Origin: Devosia riboflavina
GTDB lineage: Bacteria > Pseudomonadota > Alphaproteobacteria > Rhizobiales > Devosiaceae
Length of the DNA: 64,000 nucleotides
Assembly (NCBI RefSeq): GCF_000743575.1
Contig: NZ_JQGC01000033.1
Span: 1-64,000, forward strand
Reading direction: 5' to 3'
Shown here: one piece after another, positions 53,895 through 62,151 of the stretch
Layout: the number at the start of each line of letters is the position of its first letter
How positions within the stretch are numbered: position 1 is the first letter of the stretch
Made by a program: the position numbers and the translations under genes
Notes under the pieces: generated by a model
What the model saw: the letters and a program-made list of their open reading frames with translations, nothing else
Told to the model about the DNA's origin: nothing
Database searches by the model: none

Positions 53895-53991
53895 CACCGG
53901 GCGGCCCTCGGGCCTGACCCGAGGGCCAAGTGTGCCCGGCACCAGTTCGCCCGCAATGGCCCTCGGATCAAGTCCGAGGGCAGCCCGGTGG
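53895..53991. repeat. Nested palindromic intergenic element, copy 2
   Basis: The arms at 53895-53927 and 53958-53991 are inverted relatives (CACCGGG ... GGCCCTCGG and CCGAGGGCAGCCCGGTGG). Each contains an internal CCTCGG/CCGAGG palindrome, as in the element at 818-922. Confidence 0.82.
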
Positions 53992-54061
53992 GTGTTGGAG
54001 TTTCGGATGAAGGTCCATCCGGGTGATCGAGGCCTAAAATCAGCAAAAACCTCAAAACAAA

Positions 54062-54087
54062 AAAGCCCGGCACGAATGCCGGGCTTT
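54062..54087. terminator. Bidirectional terminator after hflC
   Basis: AAAGCCCGGCA / TGCCGGGCTTT forms an 11-bp stem with T runs on both sides; on the minus strand it is followed by TTTTGTTTTG. It lies 18 bases after the hflC stop. Confidence 0.9.
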
Positions 54088-54105
54088 CTGTTTTTGTCGA
54101 CCGCC

Positions 54106-55185
54106 TTACTGGCTGGTCGCCGGGGCTTCCACGGGCGCCGGGGCTTCCGTGCCGATGGTTGGGGTCAGTTCCGAGCCATCTTCCAGCGTGATCGCCGGCG
54201 GTGCCACGGTTTCTTCGATGCCGAGACCATCAAGGGCCGGTTCGTCGCTCGTGACGGTCAGCGGAGCAGCCGTCGGTGCGATGGGCGTCGCAAAGGTCGT
54301 GCTTGCCGCAGGCAGTTCGCCGTTCGAACCGAAATAGCGGAAGAAGGCGCTATCGGGCGAGAGGACCATGGTAGTGCCGGTCTTGGCCAGTGCCGAACGA
54401 TACGCATCCATCGAGCGGTAGAACTCGAAGAATTCCGGATCCTGGCCATAGGCAGCCGCGAAGATACGGTTGCGTTCGGCGTCGCCGGTACCGCGGATGA
54501 TTTCCGCGTCGCGGGTGGCAGCTGCCACGATTTCGACGCCCTGACGATCGGCGATGGCGCGCAGGCTCTGGGCCTGTTCTTCACCGCGGGCGCGCAGGAG
54601 TGCGGCTTCGGCGAGACGCTCTGCGCGCATACGCTCGAAGGTCGTGGCCGAGACGTCTTCATCGAGATCGGTGCGCAGGATACGCACGTCGATGACGTCG
54701 ATGCCGAGTTCCGCCAGATCCGGACGGATCAGTTCGGCGGTTTCGCGCATCATCTGAGCGCGCTGGTCGGAAAGGGCCGCGCTGAATTCACGCAGACCAT
54801 AGACCTGACGCAGGGCCGCATCGAGGCTGGCGCCGATACGGTCCTCGGCCACCGACAACTGGCCCGTTGCACGTTCGCGGAAGAGACGCGCATTGGAGAT
54901 GCGATAGGTGAGGAAAGCATCGACCTGGTAGAAGGCGTTGCCCGAAACCTGCACGCGCATATTGGCGATGTCATAGCGCAGCAGGCGGTCTTCGATGATC
55001 TGCACGCTATCCACGAAATCGGTCGGGATCTTGAAGTAGATGCCCGGCTCGGTGCGCACGTCGGTAATGCTGCCGAAGCGCGTGACGATGGCCTGTTCGC
55101 GCTCGTCGACGACGTAGAGCGAGGAGAACAGGATGTAGAGGGCCACGACAATGACGGCACCAAGAATAAAGAGGCGGTTCGTCAT
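54106..55185 (-). CDS. hflC: FtsH protease modulator HflC
   Basis: A 359-residue SPFH/prohibitin protein. One N-terminal membrane helix (LFILGAVIVVALYILFSSLY) anchors a periplasmic SPFH domain (VDEREQAIVTRFG ... GIYFKIP), followed by a coiled coil rich in Ala/Glu/Arg. It assembles with HflK around FtsH and modulates its proteolysis. The last ~70 residues are a Pro/Ala/Thr-rich tail absent from E. coli HflC (334 residues). It follows hflK by two bases. Confidence 0.95.
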   Translation of the reverse strand: MTNRLFILGAVIVVALYILFSSLYVVDEREQAIVTRFGSITDVRTEPGIYFKIPTDFVDSVQIIEDRLLRYDIANMRVQVSGNAFYQVDAFLTYRISNARLFRERATGQLSVAEDRIGASLDAALRQVYGLREFSAALSDQRAQMMRETAELIRPDLAELGIDVIDVRILRTDLDEDVSATTFERMRAERLAEAALLRARGEEQAQSLRAIADRQGVEIVAAATRDAEIIRGTGDAERNRIFAAAYGQDPEFFEFYRSMDAYRSALAKTGTTMVLSPDSAFFRYFGSNGELPAASTTFATPIAPTAAPLTVTSDEPALDGLGIEETVAPPAITLEDGSELTPTIGTEAPAPVEAPATSQ

Positions 55186-55187
55186 GA

Positions 55188-56285
55188 TCAGTTCCCCGTC
55201 GATGTCGTTGGGCCGGAGCGAAGCTCAGGCAGCGGCAGATAGGGGACGACGCCGGAGCCCGAGGCCCCGTTTTCGATCAGCACCTTTTCCGAGCCCCCCA
55301 GAACCTCTTCCATGGTTTCGAGGAACAGGCGCTTGCGGGTGACTTCCGGGGAATTCACGTATTCGGCATAGACCGCATTGAAACGCTCGGCTTCACCGGT
55401 TGCTTCCTGAACGACTCGGTTGGTGTAAGCGGCTGCGTCTTCACGCAGGGCCGCGGCACGACCACGAGCATCGCCGAGAAGGGTGTTGGCGTAGGAACGC
55501 GCTTCTTCCTGGAGACGGGTTTCGTCCTGACGGGCACGCTGCACTTCGTTGAAGGCATCGTAGACTTCGGACGGCGGACCCGCATTTTCGATCAGGATCT
55601 GATTGACCGAAACACCGAGGCCATAGCTTTCGAGCGTGGCGAGCGTGATGCGCTGCACTTCAGCCGAAATGCCGGAGCGGTCGTCGCTATAGATGTCCTG
55701 TGCCGGCCGGCGGCCGACCACTTCGCGCATGGCGCTTTCGGCGGCATAGCGAACCATGGATTCAGGATCGCGGACATTGAACAGGTAGGAAACCGGGTCA
55801 TTGATGGCCCAGAAGACCGAGAACTGCACATTGACGATGTTCTGATCGCCCGAGAGCATCAGGCCATCGCGCGCCGCGGCACGCGAGCCGCCGCTGGCAT
55901 TGGCAACGCCGATCTGCGTCTGGTTGACCGTGGTGGTGGCGCGTTCGACGGTTTCGACCGGCCAGAACAGGAAGTGCAGGCCCGGACCGGAGAGTTCCGG
56001 CTTGGGCGCACCGAAGCGTAGCTCGACGCCGACTTCCTGCGGATTGATGGTGTAGATCGAATTGACGCCCCAGAAAGCGAGGAGCGCAATCACGCCGCCG
56101 ACAATGGCCCAGCGGCCACCGGGGACACCACCGCGGAACTGGTCGCGTCCTCGATTGAGGATGTCTTCGAGATTGGGAGTATTTCCACCAGGACGGCGCG
56201 GGCCGCCGCCACCTCCACCGGGTGCCTGGCCCCAGGGGCCGCCGTTATTGCGGCCGCCTCCGCCTCCATTATTCTCCCAAGGCAT
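55188..56285 (-). CDS. hflK: FtsH protease activity modulator HflK
   Basis: A 365-residue SPFH protein. A Gly/Asn/Pro-rich cytoplasmic N-terminus precedes a helix (WAIVGGVIALLAFWGV, ~57-72), then the SPFH domain (INPQEVGVELRFGAPKP, GLHFLFWPVETVERA) and a coiled coil. ATG 56285 (MPWENNGG) follows AAAGGAACG; an earlier in-frame Met has no family support. It is coupled to hflC and lies 63 bases downstream of folA on the same strand. Confidence 0.95.
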   Translation of the reverse strand: MPWENNGGGGGRNNGGPWGQAPGGGGGGPRRPGGNTPNLEDILNRGRDQFRGGVPGGRWAIVGGVIALLAFWGVNSIYTINPQEVGVELRFGAPKPELSGPGLHFLFWPVETVERATTTVNQTQIGVANASGGSRAAARDGLMLSGDQNIVNVQFSVFWAINDPVSYLFNVRDPESMVRYAAESAMREVVGRRPAQDIYSDDRSGISAEVQRITLATLESYGLGVSVNQILIENAGPPSEVYDAFNEVQRARQDETRLQEEARSYANTLLGDARGRAAALREDAAAYTNRVVQEATGEAERFNAVYAEYVNSPEVTRKRLFLETMEEVLGGSEKVLIENGASGSGVVPYLPLPELRSGPTTSTGN

Positions 56286-56348
56286 CTCGTTCCTTTCGGT
56301 TCCTGCGTATTTTGTTCGCAAACTTATATAGGCAAGGCGATGACGCGA

Positions 56349-56873
56349 TCAATGCGTAGGGCGTTTGCGCCTTTCGTAGATTTTGATGCGATAGGGCGCG
56401 GCATCCTTTTCCGAGGGCGCTACCTCCGGCGTATCGACAACCGCCCAGATTTCCGGGTCGATATCGGGAAAACGGACGTCTCCATCGGGGGATAGCTCGA
56501 CATGGCTGATATAGAGCCGGTCGGCTTTCGCCATCGCCTGCGCGTAAATGTCGCCCCCGCCGATGACCATGATCTCATCGGTGCCCGCCTCGGCGGCAAG
56601 GCGCGCGGCGAGCACATATGCGGCATCGAGATCGTGGACCACATCGACGCCTTCGGGCGCATAGTTCTTCTGCCGGGTGACGACGATATGCGGCCGGCCG
56701 GCGAGCGGCTTGGGGAAGGTCTCGAACTGTTTGCGGCCCATGATCATGGGCTTGCCCATGGTGCTGCGCTTGAACCAGGCAAAGTCGGACGGAATGCGCC
56801 AGGGCATGTCACCGTCCTTGCCGATAACATTGTTTGCCCCAACTGCGGCGATGAGCGAAATGCGTGGGGTCAT
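56349..56873 (-). CDS. folA: Dihydrofolate reductase
   Basis: A 174-residue NADPH-dependent enzyme regenerating tetrahydrofolate. ISLIAAVGANNVIGKDGDMP, WRIPSDFAWFKRSTMGKPMI and the cofactor loop VIGGGDIYAQAM are diagnostic; Asp in the PSDFAWFK segment is the catalytic acid. ATG 56873 sits after AAGGGCAGGGG. Its partner thyA lies ~1.4 kb upstream on the same strand. Confidence 0.96.
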   Translation of the reverse strand: MTPRISLIAAVGANNVIGKDGDMPWRIPSDFAWFKRSTMGKPMIMGRKQFETFPKPLAGRPHIVVTRQKNYAPEGVDVVHDLDAAYVLAARLAAEAGTDEIMVIGGGDIYAQAMAKADRLYISHVELSPDGDVRFPDIDPEIWAVVDTPEVAPSEKDAAPYRIKIYERRKRPTH

Positions 56874-56889
56874 CCCCTGCCCTTTCCGG

Positions 56890-57936
56890 CTATTCGGCTT
56901 CGACCTTGTTGAGCAGCAGGATTTCCAGCTCCCGATCATAAGGCGGCCACCAGTCAGTCGCCGTCATCTGGAAAGTGGTCGGGCCGATTTTCTTGACGTC
57001 TTCGCCGCAGAACGACACCAGGTTGTCGGTGCTGCCCTTGTCGACGGTGAGGGTGAACTTGCCGATGGAGCCGGACCAGTTATTGCCCGTCGACCAGATG
57101 TATGAAATCCAGTTTTCGTAATAGGGATAGTTGGTCCAACCGTCCTGGGTCACGCCCTGCTTGCGCAGGGTCGCGAGAAGATTGTCCTCGACGCAGTATT
57201 TCTTCACATATTCGGCGTAGCGCGCCTCGGAATATTCGTCGCCTTCCTTGGGCACGAAGGTCGTCGCGACCGTGCCGCCAACGCTGGGGCGGTAGGTATG
57301 GACGACGTTGGAAATGCCCGGCTCGAAGGTCGCTTCCCAGCTATAGGTCGAGCGCAGTGTCCAGAGCGGCACGATGTCAAACTCCGCACCATTTCCGGCA
57401 TCGTATTCATAGGAGAAGACGAGGCCCAGCCGGGTCAGGTTCTGGACGTCGTCGGCATCGAGCTTGGCCAGCGCGTCCGAGGTCGCATCGCCGAAGGGTT
57501 CGAGCGGCACGCCGAGGTTTCTAAGCAGCTTGGTGTAGTCGATATTGTTGTTGAAGACGTATTGATGGAGTTCCGCATCGACCGGAGCGCCATTGAAGGT
57601 GGTGGCGAAGCCGAAGAGGTTATCGGGATCATCGATGGGTTCGGCAGTGCCGTAATTCGCGTTCTGGATCGGCACGTCGACCATGAAATCGCCGCTGCCC
57701 TGAATGTCGGGCATGGGGAAGGCCACGAGGATGCGCTGGTCCTCGTCGGACGTGTTCTCGAACTCATAGGTCACCCGCACTTCGGTGGGCGAAATATAGA
57801 GGTCTTCCGAAGCCATCCGGATCTGTTCATTGGTGACGAAGACCAGACCGCCCGTGCCCAATTGCGCCGTGGTGTCGTTGCCGACCGCCGGCGCTGCCAG
57901 CATCAATGCAAGAATGGCTGCCGCGCAAAGCCGCAT
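56890..57936 (-). CDS. DUF4424-family secreted protein
   Basis: A 348-residue exported protein. The signal peptide MRLCAAAILALMLAAPAVGN is followed by the DUF4424 start (DTTAQLGTGGLVFVTNEQIR, MASEDLYISPTEVRVTYEF). It is beta-rich with a few Cys (KYCVEDN, SFCGEDV) and ends in WWPPYDRELEILLL. The function of DUF4424 is unknown. It lies 16 bases before folA and ~35 bases after the MazG-like gene, apparently within the same transcription unit. Confidence 0.85.
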   Translation of the reverse strand: MRLCAAAILALMLAAPAVGNDTTAQLGTGGLVFVTNEQIRMASEDLYISPTEVRVTYEFENTSDEDQRILVAFPMPDIQGSGDFMVDVPIQNANYGTAEPIDDPDNLFGFATTFNGAPVDAELHQYVFNNNIDYTKLLRNLGVPLEPFGDATSDALAKLDADDVQNLTRLGLVFSYEYDAGNGAEFDIVPLWTLRSTYSWEATFEPGISNVVHTYRPSVGGTVATTFVPKEGDEYSEARYAEYVKKYCVEDNLLATLRKQGVTQDGWTNYPYYENWISYIWSTGNNWSGSIGKFTLTVDKGSTDNLVSFCGEDVKKIGPTTFQMTATDWWPPYDRELEILLLNKVEAE

Positions 57937-57970
57937 GATCTATCTCCCCTATCCCTCGGTGCCGATATGT

Positions 57971-58300
57971 CTAGCCGTTCTCTTTGTCGGCGCGAAGATA
58001 GGAGAACCATTTCCGATCGAGCGCCGCTTCAAGGTCGATGCCATTGTGCCGGGCATAGAGCAGCAGGAAGGCGAGCAGATCCGCCGCCTCGTCGTCCCGC
58101 GCCTCAATGATCTCGGCATCGGTGAAATTCTTGCGGCGTCCGCGGCCGGAAAGGCGCAGGTGCTCCGCGATCAGCTCGCCCAGCTCTTCCTGCATCTTGA
58201 GCGCATACCAATCGTCGTCGCGCCGCACACCGGTCTCGCGCTCGTACATATCCGAGACCCGGGCAGCGAGCGCCGTGAGATCAGCAAGGGTCCGGCTCAT
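57971..58300 (-). CDS. MazG-like nucleotide pyrophosphohydrolase
   Basis: A 109-residue all-alpha NTP-pyrophosphatase-like protein. The MazG metal motif is recognisable as KMQEELGELIAEHLR (ExxE) and RDDEAADLLAFLLLY (ExxD). Such enzymes hydrolyse noncanonical or excess NTPs. Its ATG at 58300 overlaps the thyA stop by 4 bases, so it is translated with thymidylate synthase; a dUTP/dCTP-clearing role is an inference from this coupling. Confidence 0.83.
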   Translation of the reverse strand: MSRTLADLTALAARVSDMYERETGVRRDDDWYALKMQEELGELIAEHLRLSGRGRRKNFTDAEIIEARDDEAADLLAFLLLYARHNGIDLEAALDRKWFSYLRADKENG

Positions 58301-59091
58301 ACCGAGACGTCGGCCTTGATATGCGGATGCGGATCGTAGCCCTCGAAGGAAAAGTCTTCGAAGACGAAATCTTCGAGCCGCTTGCGCTCGGGATTGATGA
58401 CGAGGCGCGGCAGCGGGCGCGGCTCGCGGGTCAGTTGCAGGCGGGCCTGCTCGAAATGGTTGTTGTAGAGGTGCACATCGCCGAAGGAATGAACGAAATC
58501 GCCAACCTGCAACCCGGCCACCTGCGCCACCATGTGCGTGAGGAGCGCATAGGAGGCGATATTGAAGGGTACGCCCAGAAACGTGTCGGCCGAGCGCTGA
58601 TAGAGCTGGCAGCTCAGCTTGCCGTTGGCGACGTAGAACTGGAAGAGGCAATGGCATGGCGGCAGGGCCATCTCATCGACCTCGGCCGGGTTCCAGGCGC
58701 TAACGATATGGCGGCGGGAATCGGGCTTGGTGCGGATCGATTCCACTACTGCCGCGAGCTGGTCGATATGCCGCCCATCGGGCGCAGGCCAGCTTCGCCA
58801 CTGCGAGCCGTAGACAGGGCCGAGGTCGCCGTTCTCGTCGGCCCATTCGTCCCAGATCTTGACGCCGTGCTCCTGCAGCCAGCGCACATTGGTCTCGCCA
58901 CGGATGAACCAGAGCAGTTCATAGATGATCGATTTGAGATGCAGCTTCTTCGTCGTCAGCAGCGGAAAGCCCTTCGAGAGATCGAAGCGCATCTGATAGC
59001 CGAAAAGGCTGCGCGTGCCGGTGCCGGTGCGATCCGACTTGTCGGCGCCGTTTTCGAGAATATCGGAGAGAAGTTTCAGGTAGGGCTGCAT
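58297..59091 (-). CDS. thyA: Thymidylate synthase
   Basis: A 264-residue enzyme methylating dUMP with methylene-tetrahydrofolate. The catalytic Cys is in LPPCHCLFQFYV (~residue 146), with QRSADTFLGVPFNIASYALL, the N-terminal DRTGTGTRSLFG phosphate loop and the C-terminal folate closure residues all present. Length is exactly that of E. coli ThyA. It heads the thyA-mazG-like-DUF4424-folA series. Confidence 0.97.
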   Translation of the reverse strand: MQPYLKLLSDILENGADKSDRTGTGTRSLFGYQMRFDLSKGFPLLTTKKLHLKSIIYELLWFIRGETNVRWLQEHGVKIWDEWADENGDLGPVYGSQWRSWPAPDGRHIDQLAAVVESIRTKPDSRRHIVSAWNPAEVDEMALPPCHCLFQFYVANGKLSCQLYQRSADTFLGVPFNIASYALLTHMVAQVAGLQVGDFVHSFGDVHLYNNHFEQARLQLTREPRPLPRLVINPERKRLEDFVFEDFSFEGYDPHPHIKADVSV

Positions 59092-59148
59092 GGCCCTACT
59101 CTACTTCGATTCGCTTCCGCCACACGGCGATTGTGGTATGCTGTGCAC

Positions 59149-59346
59149 ATGTCAAAGCAGGTCAAGCGCAACGCCAACACGGGTCAATTCGTCATCAGCC
59201 GTCGCGCGGCCATACAATTCAATGCCGTCGAGGGCATTCAAGTCTCTGTTCGAGCGCGCAAACTAATGACCGAAGCCGATGCGCATGGCGAAAGCGGCGA
59301 ACAGCGGCGCGCTCGCATACGGGCGGAATTTTCCAGGAAGTCATGA
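59149..59346 (+). CDS. Small basic hypothetical protein, possible orphan antitoxin-like
   Basis: A 65-residue, Arg/Lys-rich protein starting at ATG 59149: MSKQVKRNANTGQFVISRRA, then NAVEGIQVSVRAR and EQRRARIRAEFSRKS. Small proteins with a 'K-RDANTGRFV ... SAVEGI ... RR' pattern recur in Rhizobiales beside or without toxin genes. A TATGCT box lies 8-13 bases upstream and there is no clear ribosome-binding site, so the message may be leaderless. No toxin gene adjoins it. Function unknown. Confidence 0.55.
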   Translation: MSKQVKRNANTGQFVISRRAAIQFNAVEGIQVSVRARKLMTEADAHGESGEQRRARIRAEFSRKS

Positions 59347-59398
59347 GCTACGAAGCGGAACAAAATCCGCTTTGCTATCCTGGCACAACCGTTACCGC

Positions 59399-59968
59399 TT
59401 AGCGCTCCACCTGCTTGAGATGCCCCTCGATCAGTTTCGTCAACAGATCGATTTGTTCCTGCTGCTTGGTGATGAGTTCGCGCAGTTCGGCGCTCCTCAT
59501 GTGGTCCAGCTTTTCGTGCAGCGCCATGATCTCGATCTCGGACTTGAGGTTCACCTCGTAGTCATGGGTCGACACTTCGCGATCCTTCGCGGCCTGGCGG
59601 TTCTGGCTCATCATGATCACCGGGGCCTGGATGGCTGCGAGCATGGAGAGCATCAGATTGAGGAAGATGAAGGGATAGGAATCGAAGGCCCGATTGGCGA
59701 GGAGGATATTCGTGGCAGTCCAGAGCACGAGGAATATGCCGAAGCCAGCGATGAAGGCCCAAGAGCCGCCAAATGCCGCAACGCCGTCGGCAAGCCTCTG
59801 TCCAAAGGTCAGCCGGTCGTCGAAGGCGGCGCCGGAATCGCGCGCCAGGGTTTGCCGGTGGATCGCCTTTTCGACGACGCTCCGCTCTCGCTCGGTCAGG
59901 GCGTCTTCGGCCTTGCCCAGAAAAGTCTCGGCGGCATGGATAAACTTGTCGGTTTTGTCGTTTGACAT
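59399..59968 (-). CDS. DUF1003-family membrane protein
   Basis: A 189-residue protein with two central helices (SWAFIAGFGIFLVLWTATNI and FIFLNLMLSMLAAIQAPVIM, the latter with the conserved DSYPFIFLN-AP-IMMSQNRQ signature of DUF1003) and a C-terminal coiled coil (LDHMRSAELRELITKQQEQI). It is an inner-membrane protein of unknown function, annotated in places as a CorA-regulating or cyclic-nucleotide-related protein without proof. Confidence 0.9.
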   Translation of the reverse strand: MSNDKTDKFIHAAETFLGKAEDALTERERSVVEKAIHRQTLARDSGAAFDDRLTFGQRLADGVAAFGGSWAFIAGFGIFLVLWTATNILLANRAFDSYPFIFLNLMLSMLAAIQAPVIMMSQNRQAAKDREVSTHDYEVNLKSEIEIMALHEKLDHMRSAELRELITKQQEQIDLLTKLIEGHLKQVER

Positions 59969-60126
59969 TTCGGACTCGCGAAGCGGTAGACTGCCCTACT
60001 CTATCGCGAGATCGCAGCCGCAACACGGCGTGAGTGCCGGTAATAGAATACCGCCGGATTTGCTGACAGGGCGTGGCAGGAGCCCTGGTCTAGGACTGAG
60101 GCATCGCCAGGAACCGAGGAAAAATC

Positions 60127-60525
60127 ATGGCCATCGAATATGTGAACCCGTCGGGAATGTATCAGAGCCCCGTCTTTTCGCAGGGCATCATCCTGCCGGC
60201 CAATGCCCGTATCCTGCTCATCGGCGGGCAGAACAGCGTCAACGAGAAGGGTGAGGTCGTCCACAAGGGTGACGTCGTCAAGCAGACCGAGCAGGCGCTG
60301 GCCAATATGCAGAAGGTGCTGGAAGCTGCGGGCGCGACGGTCGAGAACCTCGTCAAGACGACGATCATCATGCAGCAGGATATCGATCTCAGGGCAGCAT
60401 TCGGCGCCTGGATGGCGGTCTGGGGCAATCGGCCCAATCCGCCGACAGTGACGGGGCTGCGCGTGGCGGGCCTCGCCAATCCCGATTTTCTCATCGAAAT
60501 CGAAGCCCAGGCCGTCTTGCCGTGA
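60127..60525 (+). CDS. RidA-family (YjgF/UK114) protein
   Basis: A 132-residue trimeric RidA-like protein. MYQSPVFSQGIILPAN and the second half NPPTVTGLRVAGLANPDFLI match the family, and EIEAQAV is the C-terminal strand. RidA proper hydrolyses reactive enamines and imines from PLP enzymes using a conserved Arg; here the nearest Arg is in GLRVAGLANP, so it may belong to an Rid subfamily rather than archetypal RidA. It overlaps the next gene by 4 bases. Confidence 0.85.
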   Translation: MAIEYVNPSGMYQSPVFSQGIILPANARILLIGGQNSVNEKGEVVHKGDVVKQTEQALANMQKVLEAAGATVENLVKTTIIMQQDIDLRAAFGAWMAVWGNRPNPPTVTGLRVAGLANPDFLIEIEAQAVLP

Positions 60526-60761
60526 GCCCGGTCCTGCGTCCGCTGCGCAAGCGCGAGGACATGCCCGAATTCGTCAGGGCCGCGCTCGAAGAGCGCGGTC
60601 TTCGCGAACAATATGACGCGCGGCCGCCCTATCAGCGCAACGACTACCTGATGTGGATCAACCACGCCAAACAGGAAGCGACCAAGCAGAAGCGGCTGGG
60701 GCAAATGCTTGAAGAGCTGGAAGACGGCTATGTCTATATGCGGATGGACTGGAACCGCTAG
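60522..60761 (+). CDS. YdeI/OmdA-like small protein
   Basis: A 79-residue protein resembling the C-terminal domain of YdeI/OmpD-associated (bacteriocin-protection) proteins: QRNDYLMWINHAKQEATKQK and RLGQMLEELEDG, the segment that in longer homologues forms the last helices. The N-terminal DUF1801-like domain is missing. It starts at GTG 60522 inside the RidA stop (GTGA), implying coupled translation. Confidence 0.8.
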   Translation: MSPVLRPLRKREDMPEFVRAALEERGLREQYDARPPYQRNDYLMWINHAKQEATKQKRLGQMLEELEDGYVYMRMDWNR

Positions 60762-60764
60762 GGC

Positions 60765-61295
60765 CTAGCACCAGCTTTCGCGGCGGCCGCGCCATTCATG
60801 CGCCAGCCCTTCGGCGACCAGCGCCTGCCCGACGGAGCGCCCATCGCGCTCGACCACCCGCAACTTCCGGCCATATTGGTCTTCGTCGCGATCGGCGGCG
60901 CGCAGATCTAGGGTCGCGCCACTGAGAAGCTCAGCGAGACGGAGCGAGGCCTTGCGGCCCAGCGCCGCTTCGGCGGCGCAATCTGGCTCACCGATTTCTG
61001 GGGTATTGATATCGGCGATGCGGATTTTGGTGCCATCGAACCAGAACGTATCGCCGTCAACGACACAGGTTTTTCGCGCGCCACCGCCACAAAGGCCAAA
61101 GCTGCGCGGCGCTATGGTGCCAACGATCGGCGATGGCGGATCGAGGAGGAACGTGGCGAGGTCGGTTTCCCGAATGCTGACGGCGGCCATGGCTACAAGG
61201 CCGATGAAGAGCAAGGGCATCAGCGGCAGGTTGAACCACGCGCGTCCTCTACGTCGCCCGGTCCTGCCCCCGAAAAATTGCCTGCCTGTCGCCAC
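60765..61295 (-). CDS. Membrane-anchored or secreted thermonuclease-family protein
   Basis: A 176-residue staphylococcal-nuclease-like protein (start at GTG 61295 tentative; ATG 61220 also possible). An Arg-rich N-terminus leads into a hydrophobic segment (LPLMPLLFIGLVAMAAVSI), then the nuclease fold: VVDGDTFWFDG, IRIADINTPEIGEPDCAAEA (Arg/Glu of the active site), YGRKLRVV (second catalytic Arg) and a C-terminal Cys. It would cleave nucleic acid outside the cytoplasm. Confidence 0.8.
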   Translation of the reverse strand: MATGRQFFGGRTGRRRGRAWFNLPLMPLLFIGLVAMAAVSIRETDLATFLLDPPSPIVGTIAPRSFGLCGGGARKTCVVDGDTFWFDGTKIRIADINTPEIGEPDCAAEAALGRKASLRLAELLSGATLDLRAADRDEDQYGRKLRVVERDGRSVGQALVAEGLAHEWRGRRESWC

Positions 61296-61454
61296 GCCGA
61301 ATCCACCCGCCAAGCCGGTCCGTTGGTTTGGCAGATGACACTTGCAGGGTATATTCGGGGTTAATCCGTAAGGTGTGCCCGGCCCTGCCCCCAAAATTGG
61401 CGATCTTTGGAACTGCTGCGGCGGTGGTCCATTGGAAGCCTCATGGAGGTTCCA

Positions 61455-61628
61455 ATGCAGAACAATCCCGACGCGAAAGACGGAAATCGCGGGGTCGGCC
61501 GGCCCCTCGTCATCATTGTGATCGTCGCCATCGTGGCCATTATCGGCTATGTGGTCATCGGCCAGGGCGGCGGATCGGGCGCCGTTCCCGATCGGACCAA
61601 TGACGAGACGGAAGTGGTGCCGTCATAA
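61455..61628 (+). CDS. Small single-pass membrane protein
   Basis: A 57-residue protein: a hydrophilic, charged N-terminus (MQNNPDAKDGNRGVGRP), one helix (LVIIVIVAIVAIIGYVVIG) and an acidic tail (DRTNDETEVVPS). GGAGG ends 5 bases before ATG 61455, which is strong evidence of translation. Orientation is probably N-in. It lies directly upstream of ssrA and divergent from the nuclease gene. Function unknown. Confidence 0.7.
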   Translation: MQNNPDAKDGNRGVGRPLVIIVIVAIVAIIGYVVIGQGGGSGAVPDRTNDETEVVPS

Positions 61629-61724
61629 TCGCCTGGGCAGGACCAATGCGCCAAAATGGCGGCGGCGGAATTTGTCCTCCGCCGCATTTGCATCTGGGGC
61701 TACCCTCACCTATATAGAGCGTGC

Positions 61725-62040
61725 CCTTCGGGGCTATGGCGATAAACTGTCATTGTAATAAACCCATCGGACCCGGGGGCGGTACCCGGCGTCTCCACCA
61801 TCTCCCCTAGAGGGGGAGCCAATGGGGACGAAATAGGATCGACGAGGGCGTAAAGAGTGTGCTTTTGCTCGGTGAGGTACCACCGTTATCGGTCCACAAC
61901 TTATAGTTGCTAATGACAACCATAAGGCTCCGGTCGCTCTCGCCGCTTAAGCGGTGCTAGCACTGGGAATTAAAGTCCTCCGCTCCTAGCCGGGCGACAG
62001 GCGGGGTTCGCAGGCACCTGGCAACAGAAGCCTGCACTTT
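61725..62040 (+). ncRNA. ssrA: Circularly permuted two-piece tmRNA
   Basis: The 3' acceptor piece comes first: T-arm CCGGG-GGCGGTA-CCCGG then CGTCTCC-A-CCA ending at 61800. A ~23-base spacer follows, then the coding piece begins GGGGACG at 61824, pairing with CGTCTCC to close the acceptor stem. The tag frame runs 61909-61950 and encodes ANDNHKAPVALAA then TAA. This order is diagnostic of alphaproteobacterial permuted ssrA. The outer ends are approximate (about 20 bases). sspB follows directly. Confidence 0.92.
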
Positions 62041-62151
62041 TCCTCTATTCCGCCCGACACTTGTGCCTTAGTCCTTGAAAAGTTCGGGAACGTAAGGCTG
62101 ATATGGGCCGTTCGGGATTCTGCCTGAAAAAGCGACGACCAAGGAACTAAA

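Larger units (their letters stand above)
53411..54105. other. Gene-free interval of about 700 bases with several hairpins and a repeat
   Basis: No convincing ORF. It holds the serB-proximal stem (53483-53543), unstructured GC-rich sequence to ~53890, the palindromic repeat at 53895-53991 and the bidirectional terminator at 54062. ORFs crossing it are low in coding character and antisense to hflC further on. Confidence 0.55.
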
